Shown: positions 23,374 to 29,965 of the stretch, in pieces
Layout of the letters: every line of letters begins with the position of its first letter
Numbering within the stretch: position 1 is the stretch's first letter
Source: Fructobacillus cardui
Lineage (GTDB): Bacteria > Bacillota > Bacilli > Lactobacillales > Lactobacillaceae
Strand: one strand, 5' to 3'
DNA: 64,000 bases
Assembly: GCF_023218935.1 (NCBI RefSeq)
Contig: NZ_JAJIAL010000001.1
The notes under the pieces: generated by a model
Seen by the model: the letters and a program-made list of their open reading frames with translations, nothing else
Databases searched by the model: none
Told to the model about the DNA's origin: nothing
Translations under genes and position numbers: made by a program

Positions 23374-23847
23374 TTGAGCATAATTACATCTTTTTTTGTC
23401 CCCATAGTTTCTGTTTTCGCTTCATTCATAATCGGATTGCTTACAAATCGAATTGGAGCCAAACGAGAAGCAAACAAACAAATTTATTTTTATTTCTATG
23501 CCCCAGTTATGAAAGAAATTGTTCAGCTATTGCCTTCCAAAAGTTATATTGATTCGTTGCAAGTAATAACACCTATCAAGTCGTATAGAAAAATTAGTGA
23601 ATTAATTGCACTAAACATTCATTTAGCTTCCCCAGCAGTAATAGAATGTTATAGAAAATTTGAATTAGCATTGATAATGCTTAAAGGCCCGTCAGATAAC
23701 AACAAAACATCTGAAAGAATTAAGGCAAATGAAAGCTATAATCAATTAATTGTGGCTACTTTAGAAGAAACCAACATATTAGCGAAAAAACTAAAATACC
23801 CAGAAACCCCCAAAGAAATTTTAAAAACATATTTTCGACAAATCTAG
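23374..23847 (+). CDS. Cassette 4 membrane-anchored helical protein (157 aa), unknown
   Basis: TTG 23374 start, 9 nt after GAAAGGAG of element copy 4; the frame to 23344 would begin inside the element. N-terminal membrane helix (MSIITSFFVPIVSVFASFII), then a basic stretch and about 120 residues of soluble helices. Layout resembles small membrane-tethered phage exclusion proteins, but no family is recognised. Confidence 0.62.
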   Translation: MSIITSFFVPIVSVFASFIIGLLTNRIGAKREANKQIYFYFYAPVMKEIVQLLPSKSYIDSLQVITPIKSYRKISELIALNIHLASPAVIECYRKFELALIMLKGPSDNNKTSERIKANESYNQLIVATLEETNILAKKLKYPETPKEILKTYFRQI

Positions 23848-23908
23848 CAATAGCGAATTCGATAAGACAAAATAAAATTGTTATTTGTGCAATCAATGAA
23901 TTTTCCAA
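23756..23908 (-). CDS. Possible facing mini-protein (50 aa), doubtful
   Basis: TTG 23908 with AAAGGTG upstream, open to TAG at 23756; mostly hydrophobic (MENSLIAQITILFCLIEFAI). It would complete the convergent pattern of cassette 4, but it overlaps 92 nt of the plus-strand gene and antisense of charged helices often looks hydrophobic. Low confidence. Confidence 0.25.
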   Translation of the reverse strand: MENSLIAQITILFCLIEFAIARFVENMFLKFLWGFLGILVFSLICWFLLK

Positions 23909-23921
23909 TTTAACACCTTTG

Positions 23922-23970
23922 TTCTTTCTGACCGTCTTTACTTAACGGCGTTGCAGTGACTATCTTTAAA
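23922..23970. repeat. Degenerate fifth copy of the divergent element
   Basis: Shares GGCGTTGCAGTGACTA with GGCATTGCAGTGCCTA of copy 2 and keeps the TTCTTT lead-in and an A-rich tail, but has lost the TGCTATCC core and a plus-strand ribosome site. No plus-strand gene follows. Confidence 0.45.
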
Positions 23971-24016
23971 AATAACTAGTAGTATCTAAGAGCTTAGAAA
24001 TGGCGACGACCAGTTA

Positions 24017-24163
24017 CTATTTCTCGTCGGTATGCCGAACAGCTCGTATACTCTGTTCTAAAAGAACTTTTTGTCGATGAAGACGATCAGGACTCAAAGG
24101 CTTAATCGTTTCGCTAGAAGTAACTTCTTCTGGAAGTTGCTTTTTTTTATTCACTTCTGACAT
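24017..24163 (-). CDS. First early lytic gene (48 aa), Cro position
   Basis: ATG 24163 with GAAAGGAGGG upstream; starts MSEVNKKKQLPEEVTSSETI, basic and polar, no helix-turn-helix seen. It is the first gene read from the presumed lytic promoter, facing away from the repressor, so it occupies the place of cro without resembling it. A plus-strand terminator lies inside it. Confidence 0.55.
   Translation of the reverse strand: MSEVNKKKQLPEEVTSSETIKPLSPDRLHRQKVLLEQSIRAVRHTDEK
24119..24148 (+). terminator. Plus-strand intrinsic terminator inside the first lytic gene
   Basis: AGTAACTTC-TTCTG-GAAGTTGCT (9 bp, one G-T) followed by TTTTTTTT. It would end plus-strand transcripts entering from the cassette array before they reach the switch region. 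Confidence 0.7.
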
Positions 24164-24207
24164 TCTCTTCCCTCCTTTCACTAACAAATGTTTGTAAGTT
24201 TTACTTT

Positions 24208-24363
24208 ACAAGTTACAAAGTTGGTACTATAATGACAAAGTAAATGCATAACAAAAGACCTGTTATAACCTTTAGTAGCCCGCCAAGACACTTCAGTTTT
24301 AACTGTTTTTTGTTTGCGTAATTAACTTACAAGACAAAGTATATATACAAACTTGTAACTTGT
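24208..24363. promoter_or_regulatory. Lysis-lysogeny switch region with candidate operators
   Basis: The 11-mer ACAAGTTACAA (24208-24218) recurs inverted as TTGTAACTTGT (24353-24363), and a related TTACAAGACAAAG lies at 24327-24339. These flank the PR-like promoter and a likely repressor promoter (TTAACT, 16 nt, TATACA, near 24323-24350). Candidate binding sites for the CI-like repressor. Confidence 0.5.
24226..24254 (-). promoter_or_regulatory. Early lytic promoter (PR-like)
   Basis: Minus strand: -35 TTGTTA (24254-24249), 17-nt spacer, -10 TATAGT (24231-24226). It reads toward the MSEVN gene at 24163. A repressor-type motif lies between it and the gene. Confidence 0.62.
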
Positions 24364-24421
24364 CAACAACAAAATTACAAATTTAATACTTTTTCTTTGT
24401 CAAAAGGATTGGTTAAATGTT

Positions 24422-24766
24422 ATGACTCTAGTTTCACGTACAAAAGAAACCGCTAAATTACGCGGTTTATCATTAAAAACAGTAGCTACAAAAGCCGGAT
24501 TGGCAGAAAACGCAATTTATAGATGGAATGAAAATAACCCCAAAGCTGAAAATTTGCAAAAAGTAGCTGACGTGTTGAATGTATCAACCGACTATCTTTT
24601 AGGTCGCACTAATCAAATGAATAGTTATGACTCAAAAGATAAAACTACCGATATTGCTGATGATACGTTGATTATGGCATTTGATGGCAAACCCATACCT
24701 GATGAAGAACGTGAAAAGCTACTCGATTACGCACGCTACATTATGAGTCAGAAAAAGGAAAAATAA
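24422..24766 (+). CDS. CI-like XRE-family repressor
   Basis: 114 residues. N-terminal helix-turn-helix: RTKETAKLRGLSLKTVATKA, GLAENAIYRWNENNPKAENL, and KVADVLNVSTDYLLGRTNQ. The C-terminal half is short and acidic to basic helical, ending YIMSQKKEK, with no LexA-like protease domain. Cleavage by the ImmA-type peptidase encoded next is the likely induction route. ATG 24422 with AAGGATT about 11 nt upstream. Confidence 0.85.
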   Translation: MTLVSRTKETAKLRGLSLKTVATKAGLAENAIYRWNENNPKAENLQKVADVLNVSTDYLLGRTNQMNSYDSKDKTTDIADDTLIMAFDGKPIPDEEREKLLDYARYIMSQKKEK

Positions 24767-25156
24767 GTGGAAGAAATTTTAGAAGAACTTGAAAATATAG
24801 CTAGACAAAATGAAATTACTATTTTTGATGTTGATAGTCTTGAAAAAGACACGCCAGATTCTTCCATGAGTAATAATAAATTGGTACTAATGAATCCTGC
24901 CTATAAAAAGTCTAGTTATGCCTTTCGATTGGCTCATGAATTAAGCCATATTATGTACGGCAATAATTTACCAGACGCCGTGTATCAATTTAGCCCCTAC
25001 TTTCAACGTGGCGAAGAATATGAAATGCACAAACACGCTATTCATATGCTGATGGAAATTAAACGGCCATCAAGCGTTCAAGCGTTCATGGAATTTTATA
25101 AGATTCCATCGTGGCTGTCTGAATATGTATATAATGATTTTATAAAATCAATTTAG
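24767..25156 (+). CDS. ImmA/IrrE-family metallopeptidase
   Basis: 129 residues, GTG start immediately after the repressor stop (coupled). Zinc motif AFRLAHELSHIMYGN (HExxH) near residue 57, with a downstream acidic residue in RGEEYEMHKHAIHMLM. These peptidases inactivate a paired XRE repressor after DNA damage, as ImmA does for ImmR; the pairing here supports that. Confidence 0.87.
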   Translation: MEEILEELENIARQNEITIFDVDSLEKDTPDSSMSNNKLVLMNPAYKKSSYAFRLAHELSHIMYGNNLPDAVYQFSPYFQRGEEYEMHKHAIHMLMEIKRPSSVQAFMEFYKIPSWLSEYVYNDFIKSI

Positions 25157-25164
25157 GAGAGAAT

Positions 25165-25845
25165 ATGCCATTTATTTATTTACTGATATTATTGATAATT
25201 TTATTTTTTGTTATATCATTCATTTTTAGTTTTTGGGGAATACTATTAATGTTTATTTTGGGTGTTTTTTTTCTTATTAGATATTTGAGCCCTGAGCAAA
25301 AAGAAAAGCGAAAACTTAAAAAAGAAAATAACGAAAAAGAATCATCACAAAAAATTATTGACGAATCAATAAATAACATTGATGATTCAACAATAAAACA
25401 TGAAGAAAAAATAAAAATACTTGGTTTCGATGAGTCTGACCACTTGGAACCCTCATCTTATGTTCCTCCAAAAAAAGAAACCTTAAATAAGCAACAAGTA
25501 AAAGTTGTTGGCACTACCTATACAAACGCGAAACAAATCCTTCGGAACGTTGTAAAAGATGAAGGTGGTATTTGGAATACAGGTGGATATACTGAACACA
25601 ACATTTTTCTTTCGCTGGTTCCTGATCCAAAAAATAAAGTAGATCCAGATGCAATTGCTGTTTATTCCAGATACGAAACTCCAGAGCGTGCGCGAATTTC
25701 AAGAAGCGGTAGAATTGGATATTTACCAAAAGGAATTAGTTTGAAATTGGATGAGGAAACCATTGTAAAAGCTAAAATTAAAGAAGGATACGGTAATTTT
25801 GGCGTTACGGTAGACTTATCAAAACTTCCATCCAACAACGATTAA
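25165..25845 (+). CDS. Membrane-anchored HIRAN-domain protein
   Basis: 226 residues. Two adjacent membrane helices (residues 3-45), a long charged linker, then a HIRAN-like domain from about residue 112: VKVVGTTYTNAKQILRNVVK, NIFLSLVPDPKNKVDPDAIA and SGRIGYLPKGISLKL. HIRAN modules bind DNA 3' ends or damaged DNA in other contexts; a membrane-tethered version in a lysogeny module is common in lactic prophages but without known function. Confidence 0.75.
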   Translation: MPFIYLLILLIILFFVISFIFSFWGILLMFILGVFFLIRYLSPEQKEKRKLKKENNEKESSQKIIDESINNIDDSTIKHEEKIKILGFDESDHLEPSSYVPPKKETLNKQQVKVVGTTYTNAKQILRNVVKDEGGIWNTGGYTEHNIFLSLVPDPKNKVDPDAIAVYSRYETPERARISRSGRIGYLPKGISLKLDEETIVKAKIKEGYGNFGVTVDLSKLPSNND

Positions 25846-25906
25846 GCCCCCTGTTTTTCTGAATATGTAGAGACTAAATAAGTCTATAAATTTAAGGAGA
25901 AATATT

Positions 25907-26500
25907 TTGAAGAAAAATAAGATGTCGTCTGATACGAAAGACATGATTATAGGGTTTATAACTATAGGAGTCGTTGTTGTTTTAGGATTTGTGTTTATCC
26001 CTAAAGTGATTAGTTCATTCAACAGCCATCAAACATCGTCCACTTCATCTTCTACTAAAAAAGAATCATCATCTTCAAGCAGTTCAAGTAAAAAGAAAGA
26101 ATCTAGTTCATCATCTAGTCAAGCTAAGAAGTCGACTAAACAGACTAATGATACAAAGACATATAATGAAGCCGATGGAAACACTAATGGTTCTAACTTT
26201 ACTGATGAAGACTATCGAAATGAAGCAAATATTGGTAAGAGTGTTCACTTAACCAATGCAAAGATTACACGAATTGATAAAAAAGACGGTGGGCTTTGGA
26301 TTGAAACGATTAATGATGAAAATAATGAAAAAACAACACATGTACAAGCCGTTAATTTGGCTTCCTACAATTTCCAAGTTGATGACGTTGTCGATATTAA
26401 GGCCACTCTTCAGGGCATGAAAAAATCAATGGTTACTTTTGACGGTGACACGGATAAGTACCCTACCATCTGGATTACATCAATTAATAAAGTTAAGTAA
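25907..26500 (+). CDS. Membrane-anchored protein with poly-Ser linker and OB-like domain
   Basis: 197 residues from TTG 25907 (TTAAGGAG upstream). One membrane helix (residues 13-37), a Ser/Lys low-complexity linker to about residue 80, then a beta-rich domain (GKSVHLTNAKITRIDKKDGG ... DDVVDIKATLQG) that looks OB-fold-like. Probably outside the cell surface membrane. Same architecture as the next gene. No exact family recognised. Confidence 0.65.
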   Translation: MKKNKMSSDTKDMIIGFITIGVVVVLGFVFIPKVISSFNSHQTSSTSSSTKKESSSSSSSSKKKESSSSSSQAKKSTKQTNDTKTYNEADGNTNGSNFTDEDYRNEANIGKSVHLTNAKITRIDKKDGGLWIETINDENNEKTTHVQAVNLASYNFQVDDVVDIKATLQGMKKSMVTFDGDTDKYPTIWITSINKVK

Positions 26501-26524
26501 CCCACGCCCTTCGGGTGTACATAT
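26495..26524 (+). repeat. Intergenic hairpin repeat, copy A
   Basis: AAGTAACCCACGCCC then TTCGGGTGTACATA, directly at the stop of the preceding gene; hairpin ACGCCC/GGGTGT. Nearly identical to copy B at 27136. Confidence 0.7.
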
Positions 26525-26568
26525 TACGTGCAGGAAGGAACCACGTTAAAAGCTTAGAGGAGTTATAT

Positions 26569-27141
26569 ATGAGTAAGAAAGTTTTCGATGAGAACGGTAA
26601 TGAAATTAAGAAGCCATTTTACAAAAAGTTTTGGTTTTGGCTTGTTGTTCTCATTGTTATTATCGGTGGTACAATGGCCGGTTCATCAGATGATAGTGAT
26701 TCTTCTAGCAGTTCTAGCAGTTCTAGCAGTTCAAGTAGTAAAACAAGTTCATCTAGTTCTGCTAAGTCTTCATCACAATCATCTAAAACTTCTACTGATT
26801 CAAGCAGCAGTTCTAGTTCAAAAAGTAGTAAAGCTACCGCACAGCAAACTGCTGCACTTGAAAGTGCCAAGACTTACAGTGACTCAATGCACATGTCAAA
26901 GCAAGATATTTATGATCAATTGACATCTCCTGATGGAGATAAATTCTCTGCTTCTGACGCTCAATATGCAGTTGATAACTTAAAGGCAGACTACAACAAG
27001 AACGCTCTTGAGGCCGCTGAATCATATCAAAAAGACCAACACATGTCTGTTGACGATATCAAAGACCAACTCACTTCGCAAGATGGTGATAAGTTTACTG
27101 AAGACCAAGCTCAATATGCTATCGACCATCTAAGTAAGTAA
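26569..27141 (+). CDS. Ltp-type superinfection exclusion-like protein, membrane anchored
   Basis: 190 residues from ATG 26569 (TTAGAGGAG upstream). A membrane helix (FWFWLVVLIVIIGGTMAG), a poly-Ser linker encoded by TCTAGCAGT-type 9-bp repeats, and two Ltp repeats of about 45 residues: ALESAKTYSDSMHMSKQDIY... and ALEAAESYQKDQHMSVDDIK..., each ending QY A(V/I)D(N/H)L. Ltp of Streptococcus phage TP-J34 blocks DNA injection by superinfecting phages. Here the anchor is a helix, not a lipobox. Exclusion function is inference from the domain and prophage position. Confidence 0.82.
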   Translation: MSKKVFDENGNEIKKPFYKKFWFWLVVLIVIIGGTMAGSSDDSDSSSSSSSSSSSSSKTSSSSSAKSSSQSSKTSTDSSSSSSSKSSKATAQQTAALESAKTYSDSMHMSKQDIYDQLTSPDGDKFSASDAQYAVDNLKADYNKNALEAAESYQKDQHMSVDDIKDQLTSQDGDKFTEDQAQYAIDHLSK

Positions 27142-27165
27142 CCCACGCCCTTTCGGGTGTACATA
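27136..27165 (+). repeat. Intergenic hairpin repeat, copy B
   Basis: AAGTAACCCACGCCCTTTCG then GGTGTACATA, again overlapping the stop codon region of the upstream gene. One extra T in the loop compared with copy A. Confidence 0.7.
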
Positions 27166-27175
27166 AAGGAAAACA

Positions 27176-27874
27176 ATGAAAAAACTATATTACGCCGCAG
27201 TCTTCACGTTCGCCGTTGTTTCTGTTGCTTTGGCTTGTTTGGATATAGGTGGATTGATATCGATTAACAAAGCACCTTACTTTCTAATTGATAAGTTTAT
27301 CCTTATATTCTTTTGGATAGACTACATCACTCGATTTACTAAAGCTGATAACAAGTGGCAGTTTTTTAAATCAAATATATTCGATTTATTGGCAATCATT
27401 CCCTTTGATTCCGTCTTCTCGATGTTCCGAATAGCTCGAACCGTTCGATTGCTGAAACTATTACGCTTTGTCAGAATCGTTGGATTTGCTGGACGTTTTA
27501 AACGCAACCTAGTGAAATTCATCAATACGAATGGTTTCATTTACTTAATGACTTTTGCCATTGTTTTAATATTAATATCTGCTGGAGTGTATTCGTTAGC
27601 CGAAAACATTAGCTATGGCAACGCACTGTGGTGGTCGATTGTAACAGCTACGACAGTTGGGTATGGTGATATATCCCCCACTTCTGCAATAGGACGTGGT
27701 ATAGCTATTGTACTAATGTTCGTCGGCATTGGATTAATTGGTACAATTACCAGTACAGTGACTTCGTTTTTTACACAAGAACAAGCTGAAAAATCAAAAG
27801 ATGAGCTAAATCAGAAGTTGAATGAAATCACTGAACAGTTAGATAGATTAGAAAGAAAGTTAGGAGATAAATAA
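27176..27874 (+). CDS. Voltage-gated-type potassium channel, prophage-borne
   Basis: 232 residues, six membrane helices. S4-like segment with regularly spaced arginines (FRIARTVRLLKLLRFVRIVG) near residue 85, pore helix and selectivity filter WWSIVTATTVGYGDISPTSA near residue 160 (TVGYGD), S6 and a C-terminal coiled coil (LNQKLNEITEQLDRLERKLG) likely for tetramer assembly. ATG 27176 with AAAGGAAAAC. It belongs to the lysogenic module, next to the Ltp-like gene. Confidence 0.88.
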   Translation: MKKLYYAAVFTFAVVSVALACLDIGGLISINKAPYFLIDKFILIFFWIDYITRFTKADNKWQFFKSNIFDLLAIIPFDSVFSMFRIARTVRLLKLLRFVRIVGFAGRFKRNLVKFINTNGFIYLMTFAIVLILISAGVYSLAENISYGNALWWSIVTATTVGYGDISPTSAIGRGIAIVLMFVGIGLIGTITSTVTSFFTQEQAEKSKDELNQKLNEITEQLDRLERKLGDK

Positions 27875-28145
27875 TGATATTAATTGGTTTAATTGCACTA
27901 TTCATCATCAGTATCTGGTTTACGTGGAAATCTTTAACGTATTCTTGCCATGGTTGATTATCATTTGGGTCATAGTATCCATTCTTTCTTTCATCTTTAG
28001 CTGGGTGTCTATTATGTTTGCCTCATTTGCGCTATCTGGTTACTGTTTCTATTTAGCAATAAAGAACATCAAAGAACAAAAGTCTGTTAACGGACGTGTA
28101 GATGTAACAGATGAATCAGAAGTTTATAATTCTGACGATAAATAA
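27874..28145 (+). pseudogene. Small membrane protein gene, apparently frameshifted
   Basis: ATG 27874 is coupled to the channel stop (TAATG) and opens MILIGLIALFIISIWFTWKS, but this frame stops after 27 codons. The remaining 73 codons (27924-28145: LPWLIIIWVIVSILSFIFSW, then a polar tail ending VYNSDDK) are open in another frame that has no ribosome site. Joined, they would give a two- to three-helix membrane protein. Either a one-base lesion or a sequencing error. Confidence 0.5.
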
Positions 28146-28161
28146 CCAAACAACAATGATT

Positions 28162-28178
28162 AAGCCCTAGGCTTTTTT
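28162..28178 (+). terminator. Short terminator before integrase
   Basis: AAGCC-CTA-GGCTT followed by TTTTT. Small but well formed; separates the small membrane gene from int. Confidence 0.5.
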
Positions 28179-28208
28179 ATTTGTGCCAATTTTAGGAAAG
28201 GAAACGTT

Positions 28209-29282
28209 ATGGCGAGTATTTACAAGCGATCAAACAATTGGACAGTTGAAGTCGTTTATCGTGTAGATGGCGTTCGTAAGAAAAAACGTAAATCTGGTTT
28301 TACAACAAAAGCGGAAGCTCAAAGGTGGGCCAACCTAACAGAATCTAAGAAATATTCTGGCGAATTGTCATCGACATCAAAGCTGTTCTATCCAACGATG
28401 CTCCAATGGTATCAAATTTTCAAAGAACCAAAAATCGCCCGTGCAACAAAACTATGGTTCAATACTGTACTAAAGTTGGTTGAAAAAGAGTGGCCTGATA
28501 AGTTAGTGTCAGATATTCATTCATCAGACTTCCAACAATTGCTAAATAAATATAGTCAGACACATGTTAAAGTTTCCACCAAGCGAGTGAATAACATTAT
28601 ATCCGAATTTGGTCGGTATGCCTTTGACGAAGGCTATACAACTCGTGATTTTACTCGAAATGTTTACAACACTGGAAAAGTTGAAAGCAAAACGGCTGAT
28701 ATGAAATTCCTTGAAAATGATGAATTTCAAAAGCTGATACAGCGTGCTAAACAAAGTAATTCGGTTTCTGCACACATGATAATCACCGCCTGTCTAACTG
28801 GCATGAGATACGCTGAAATAGCTGGATTAAGACCAGAAAACGTTGATTTAAACAATAAAACAATTAGCATTGTGGAGACATGGGATCAAGTTAGTCACGA
28901 GTTTAAGCCGACTAAAACCAAATCATCAGTCCGAACAATATCGATGCCTGACGATTTAGTAGAATTATTCAAGAAATGGCAGTTCGGCGATAAGTTCGTT
29001 TTTCAAGGGACAAATGGTTATCCTGCTACAAGCGCTTCCTGCAATCATACTTTAAAAAATTATTTGAAAAAAGATAATTCAAAACAAATCACCTTCCATG
29101 GATTGCGTCACACACATGCTAGTTACCTACTAGCTAACGATATTTCTGTTCAGTACGTTAGTGAACGATTGGGACACGCTAATACAAATATCACTCTCGG
29201 AATTTATGCTCACCTACTTGAGGAAAAACGAAACGAAGAAAATTTAAAGGCGTTGGACAAGTTAAATATACTCAATAAATAA
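28209..29282 (+). CDS. int: Phage tyrosine integrase
   Basis: 357 residues. N-terminal arm-binding domain (MASIYKRSNNWTVEVVYRVD), SAM-like core-binding domain, and catalytic domain with the full set: R in TACLTGMRYAEIAGLR, K in FKPTKTKSSVRTI, HxLR in ITFHGLRHTHASYLL, the second H in ERLGHANTNITLGIY and the tyrosine nucleophile in that IYAHLL. ATG 28209 with AGGAAAGGAAACGTT. Last gene of the prophage; the attachment site should follow. Confidence 0.93.
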   Translation: MASIYKRSNNWTVEVVYRVDGVRKKKRKSGFTTKAEAQRWANLTESKKYSGELSSTSKLFYPTMLQWYQIFKEPKIARATKLWFNTVLKLVEKEWPDKLVSDIHSSDFQQLLNKYSQTHVKVSTKRVNNIISEFGRYAFDEGYTTRDFTRNVYNTGKVESKTADMKFLENDEFQKLIQRAKQSNSVSAHMIITACLTGMRYAEIAGLRPENVDLNNKTISIVETWDQVSHEFKPTKTKSSVRTISMPDDLVELFKKWQFGDKFVFQGTNGYPATSASCNHTLKNYLKKDNSKQITFHGLRHTHASYLLANDISVQYVSERLGHANTNITLGIYAHLLEEKRNEENLKALDKLNILNK

Positions 29283-29303
29283 TGGGGGACAAATGGGGGA
29301 CAA
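29282..29303 (+). repeat. Tandem ATGGGGGACAA repeat after int
   Basis: Two perfect 11-bp copies starting in the integrase stop codon. G-rich tandem copies right after int are seen in related prophages and are candidate integrase arm sites. Confidence 0.6.
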
Positions 29304-29364
29304 CCTTTCAAAAATAATAGTTTAACATACGTTCAACACGTTTGAACCTGTTTTAAAAAAGACC

Positions 29365-29394
29365 TTACAAACGCCTTTAAATCAACGTTTGTAA
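29365..29394. other. Inverted repeat in the attachment region
   Basis: TTACAAACG (29365-29373) and CGTTTGTAA (29386-29394), a perfect 9-bp inverted repeat, followed by a second one AATGCCT/AGGCATT (29399-29418). Likely part of the att region; the crossover core cannot be fixed without the other prophage end. Confidence 0.4.
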
Positions 29395-29527
29395 ACACAA
29401 TGCCTTTAGATAGGCATTTGTAGCAAAATATCAAATACGTTCCCTCAGTGCATCGAAAGCGTTGATATATCAATGTTTGCAGGTCATCTCCACGAGTTTT
29501 ACACGACAACACGAACTGTCAATTAAA

Positions 29528-29567
29528 AAAACACCCCAAGCCAATTAAGACTTGAGGTGTTTTTTAT
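29528..29567 (+). terminator. Bidirectional terminator at the prophage border
   Basis: AAACACC-C-CAAG ... CTTG-A-GGTGTTT with TTTTTATTTT after it; an A-run precedes it, so it also works on the minus strand. Confidence 0.7.
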
Positions 29568-29965
29568 TTTTTATAATGGCCAGAGCATTATTGCTCTAGT
29601 CAAGATAGCAAAGTTAACCGCCCTCTGAAGGCCACTCTTATTCACCTATCAAATTTATTCAAAAATAGAATAATATTGACCGAATTTGATCTAATGCTAT
29701 ATTCTATTTCCAAGGCGCCAATTAGTCAAAAATCCCTTCATACCAGTCATCACGTATCTTTTTAGGACGTGCTATATTGAAGACAGATAAGGAAGTGATA
29801 GGATGCAAAAATCAAAAAAACATAAATTGAATTCACCCCATTTCACTAAAAGAAAAACACAGCCTGTTCGCCTATCCCAGCAAATATCTTTCGGGTGGCT
29901 CCCTCTTCTCCGGTAGCCTCTATTAAGCAAACCTTGTTGCACGATTATTTAATAAAGGAGAAATG

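Larger units (their letters stand above)
29283..29965. other. Prophage-chromosome junction, no clear gene
   Basis: About 680 nt. Contains the tandem and inverted repeats near int, a bidirectional terminator at 29528, a plus-strand extended -10 (TGCTATATT, 29770-29778), a doubtful 37-codon reading frame (29803-29916; ATG after AAGGAAGTGATAGG; MQKSKKHKLNSPHFTKRKTQ) and the leader of the secreted protease gene. No tRNA gene is visible. Confidence 0.5.

Noticed and set aside
24035..24112. Plus-strand ATG frame starting MATTSYYFSSVCR after the fifth element
   Set aside because: No ribosome site, short, and antisense to the better supported minus-strand gene.
24017..24163. Cro repressor
   Set aside because: It occupies the Cro position but shows no helix-turn-helix; called only as an unknown early gene.
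26619..26870. Leu/Glu-rich reading frame on the minus strand
   Set aside because: It is the antisense of the poly-Ser coding repeat of the Ltp-type gene, without a ribosome site.
29880..29920. T-box or other riboswitch before the secreted protease
   Set aside because: The sequence TCGGGTGGCTCCC only faintly recalls the T-box consensus and lacks the specifier and antiterminator parts.
29283..29965. tRNA gene as integration target
   Set aside because: No cloverleaf-like sequence or CCA-proximal T-arm motif was found next to int.
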